Assembly: GCA_003666325.1 (NCBI GenBank)
Contig: QPIL01000103.1
Span: 1 to 33,675 of the forward strand
From: Methylococcales symbiont of Iophon sp. n. MRB-2018
GTDB lineage: Bacteria; Pseudomonadota; Gammaproteobacteria; Methylococcales; Methylomonadaceae
DNA length: 33,675 nt
Direction: 5' to 3'
Shown here: positions 32,880-33,675 of the stretch, piece after piece
Layout: every line of letters starts with the position of its first letter
How positions within the stretch are numbered: the stretch's first letter is position 1
Program-made: the position numbers and the translations under genes
The notes under the pieces: model-generated
What the model was told of the DNA's origin: nothing
Database searches by the model: none
Seen by the model: only the letters and a program-made list of their open reading frames with translations

Positions 32880-33272
32880 ATGAAAACATCAATAAAAATT
32901 TTATCCATAGTTGGTATTCTAATGGCATCCTCAGCTTACGCAGCAGAAGAGTTTATCTTTTTAGAAGACAATAAACCTATTCTTGGCAAATGGAATATAC
33001 ACCATGAAGCAGCAGCGTTACACAAAGAGAAAGTAGCCATCAACAACGATTGGACTTTCGGTAGGGATGGCACGATAACAGCCATTTCACGAGACCGTAG
33101 AATGGGCTCTGATCAAGGTATAAAAATAAAATACTCAATTGCTGATGGTGTTATTAAAAAACAATTTGTACCAGGAAGAGAAAAGTACGAAGACTGTAAA
33201 GTCGTTAAACTAGAAGCTAAAGAAATGATCTTACATTGCAAATTCAATTACTTTTTTATGACTAAAATATAA
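32880..33272 (+). CDS. Secreted protein of unknown function, 130 aa
   Basis: A signal peptide MKTSIKILSIVGILMASSAYA (cleavage after AYA) precedes about 109 residues. The mature part opens EEFIFLEDNKPILGKWNIHH, then DWTFGRDGTITAI and ends with two cysteines (YEDCKVVKLEAKEMILHCKF). The G-x-W near the start followed by F-x-x-D-G-T-I-T is reminiscent of small lipocalin-like or copper-resistance NlpE-type beta-barrels, but this is weak. CAGGAG lies about 10 bases before the ATG. A good extended -10 box lies upstream. Confidence 0.75.
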   Translation: MKTSIKILSIVGILMASSAYAAEEFIFLEDNKPILGKWNIHHEAAALHKEKVAINNDWTFGRDGTITAISRDRRMGSDQGIKIKYSIADGVIKKQFVPGREKYEDCKVVKLEAKEMILHCKFNYFFMTKI

Positions 33273-33510
33273 AGGATCTATGCCATTTTATAAGGGTACT
33301 CATTTATAAGCGCACTCAAATTTCAGTTTTTCATTATTTGGCATAAACCCAAATAGCTGAGCTGCCCTCAACGTAATTTTGATGATAATTTAACATAAAT
33401 CCCTTGTAGAGTATGTGCATTGTGCATACCCTGTATTAATAAAGTATTTATTTTTTTATTTTCCCCTCACCCAAACCCTCTCGGCAATAGCTCCTGCATT
33501 GCTCTACTTA
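33273..33510. other. Intergenic gap before the 52-bp array
   Basis: AT-rich, no gene seen. CCCCTCACCCAAACCCTCTC at 33465-33484 resembles a widespread short bacterial repeat of that type. The 52-bp array begins directly after a short mixed stretch. Confidence 0.45.
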
Positions 33511-33675
33511 TGACCGCCAAGGATGGTGGAAATGCAGTAAGATTGTCTGGAACAATCTCTGCTGACCGCCAAGGATGGTGGAAATGCAGTAAGATTGTCT
33601 GGAACAATCTCTGCTGACCGCCAAGGATGGTGGAAATGCAGTAAGATTGTCTGGAACAATCTCTGCTGACCGCCA
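33511..33675. repeat. 52-bp tandem array running off the window
   Basis: Units start at 33511, 33563, 33615 and 33667; the first three are identical and the fourth is cut by the window edge. Each reads TGACCGCCAAGGATGGTGG, then AAATGCAGTAAG, then ATTGTCTGGAACAATCTCTGC. The reverse complement matches the 52-bp module in the long palindromes, with three or four changes in its last 12 bases. Confidence 0.95.

Noticed and set aside
33511..33675. Possible CRISPR array
   Set aside because: The units are contiguous and identical throughout; there are no variable spacers. The same applies to the heptanucleotide arrays.

Overview
The window looks like AT-rich gammaproteobacterial chromosome. Core gene order is gammaproteobacterial: lpoA-yraN-diaA-dolP, coaBC-dut, fabA-fabB, ffh-rpsP-rimM-trmD-rplS and lpxH-ppiA-cysS. 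A stand-alone methenyl-tetrahydrofolate cyclohydrolase (FchA type) after cysS fits a methylotroph or methanotroph such as the Methylococcales. That placement is inference; no methane or methanol oxidation gene is present here.

Layout. 1-2314: an IS630-family transposase cut off by a heptanucleotide repeat array, then three paralogous 40-residue lipoprotein genes on the minus strand, the third with a one-base frameshift. 2400-5975: an HTTM-DCC membrane protein and a 42-residue one-helix protein, framed by inverted copies of a composite repeat. 6160-9762: dolP, diaA, yraN and lpoA (cell envelope and replication-initiation control). 9997-19880: coaBC, dut, a hemerythrin-like protein, ssb, fabB, fabA, slt, an ABC exporter and RNase AM. 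20069-21590: a graveyard of defence and mobile genes (methyltransferase start, RAYT transposase tail present twice, Fic gene lacking its catalytic domain, REP-like repeats). 21590-30445: ogt, rplS, trmD, rimM, rpsP, ffh, lpxH, ppiA, cysS and fchA. 30711-30969: a tRNA-Pro/Arg/His cluster with a good promoter. 31498-33272: small membrane and secreted proteins among repeats. The window ends inside a 52-bp tandem array.

The most striking gene is rpsP: ribosomal protein S16 carries a C-terminal tail of 16 tetrapeptides, almost all KDTV, encoded by a 12-bp tandem repeat. The most striking non-coding feature is a set of interacting repeat families. These are heptanucleotide arrays (AGTCTTT/AGTCTTG), a short palindrome (GGTGCGT-GGA-ACGCACC), a 52-bp module found both inside the loop of that palindrome and as a tandem array, an approximately 160-bp MITE with GAGACCTCAGCATAAC ends, and an approximately 290-bp dispersed repeat. 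They lie between genes, in promoter regions and at the edges of accessory cassettes. All family assignments come from reading motifs; no database search was run.
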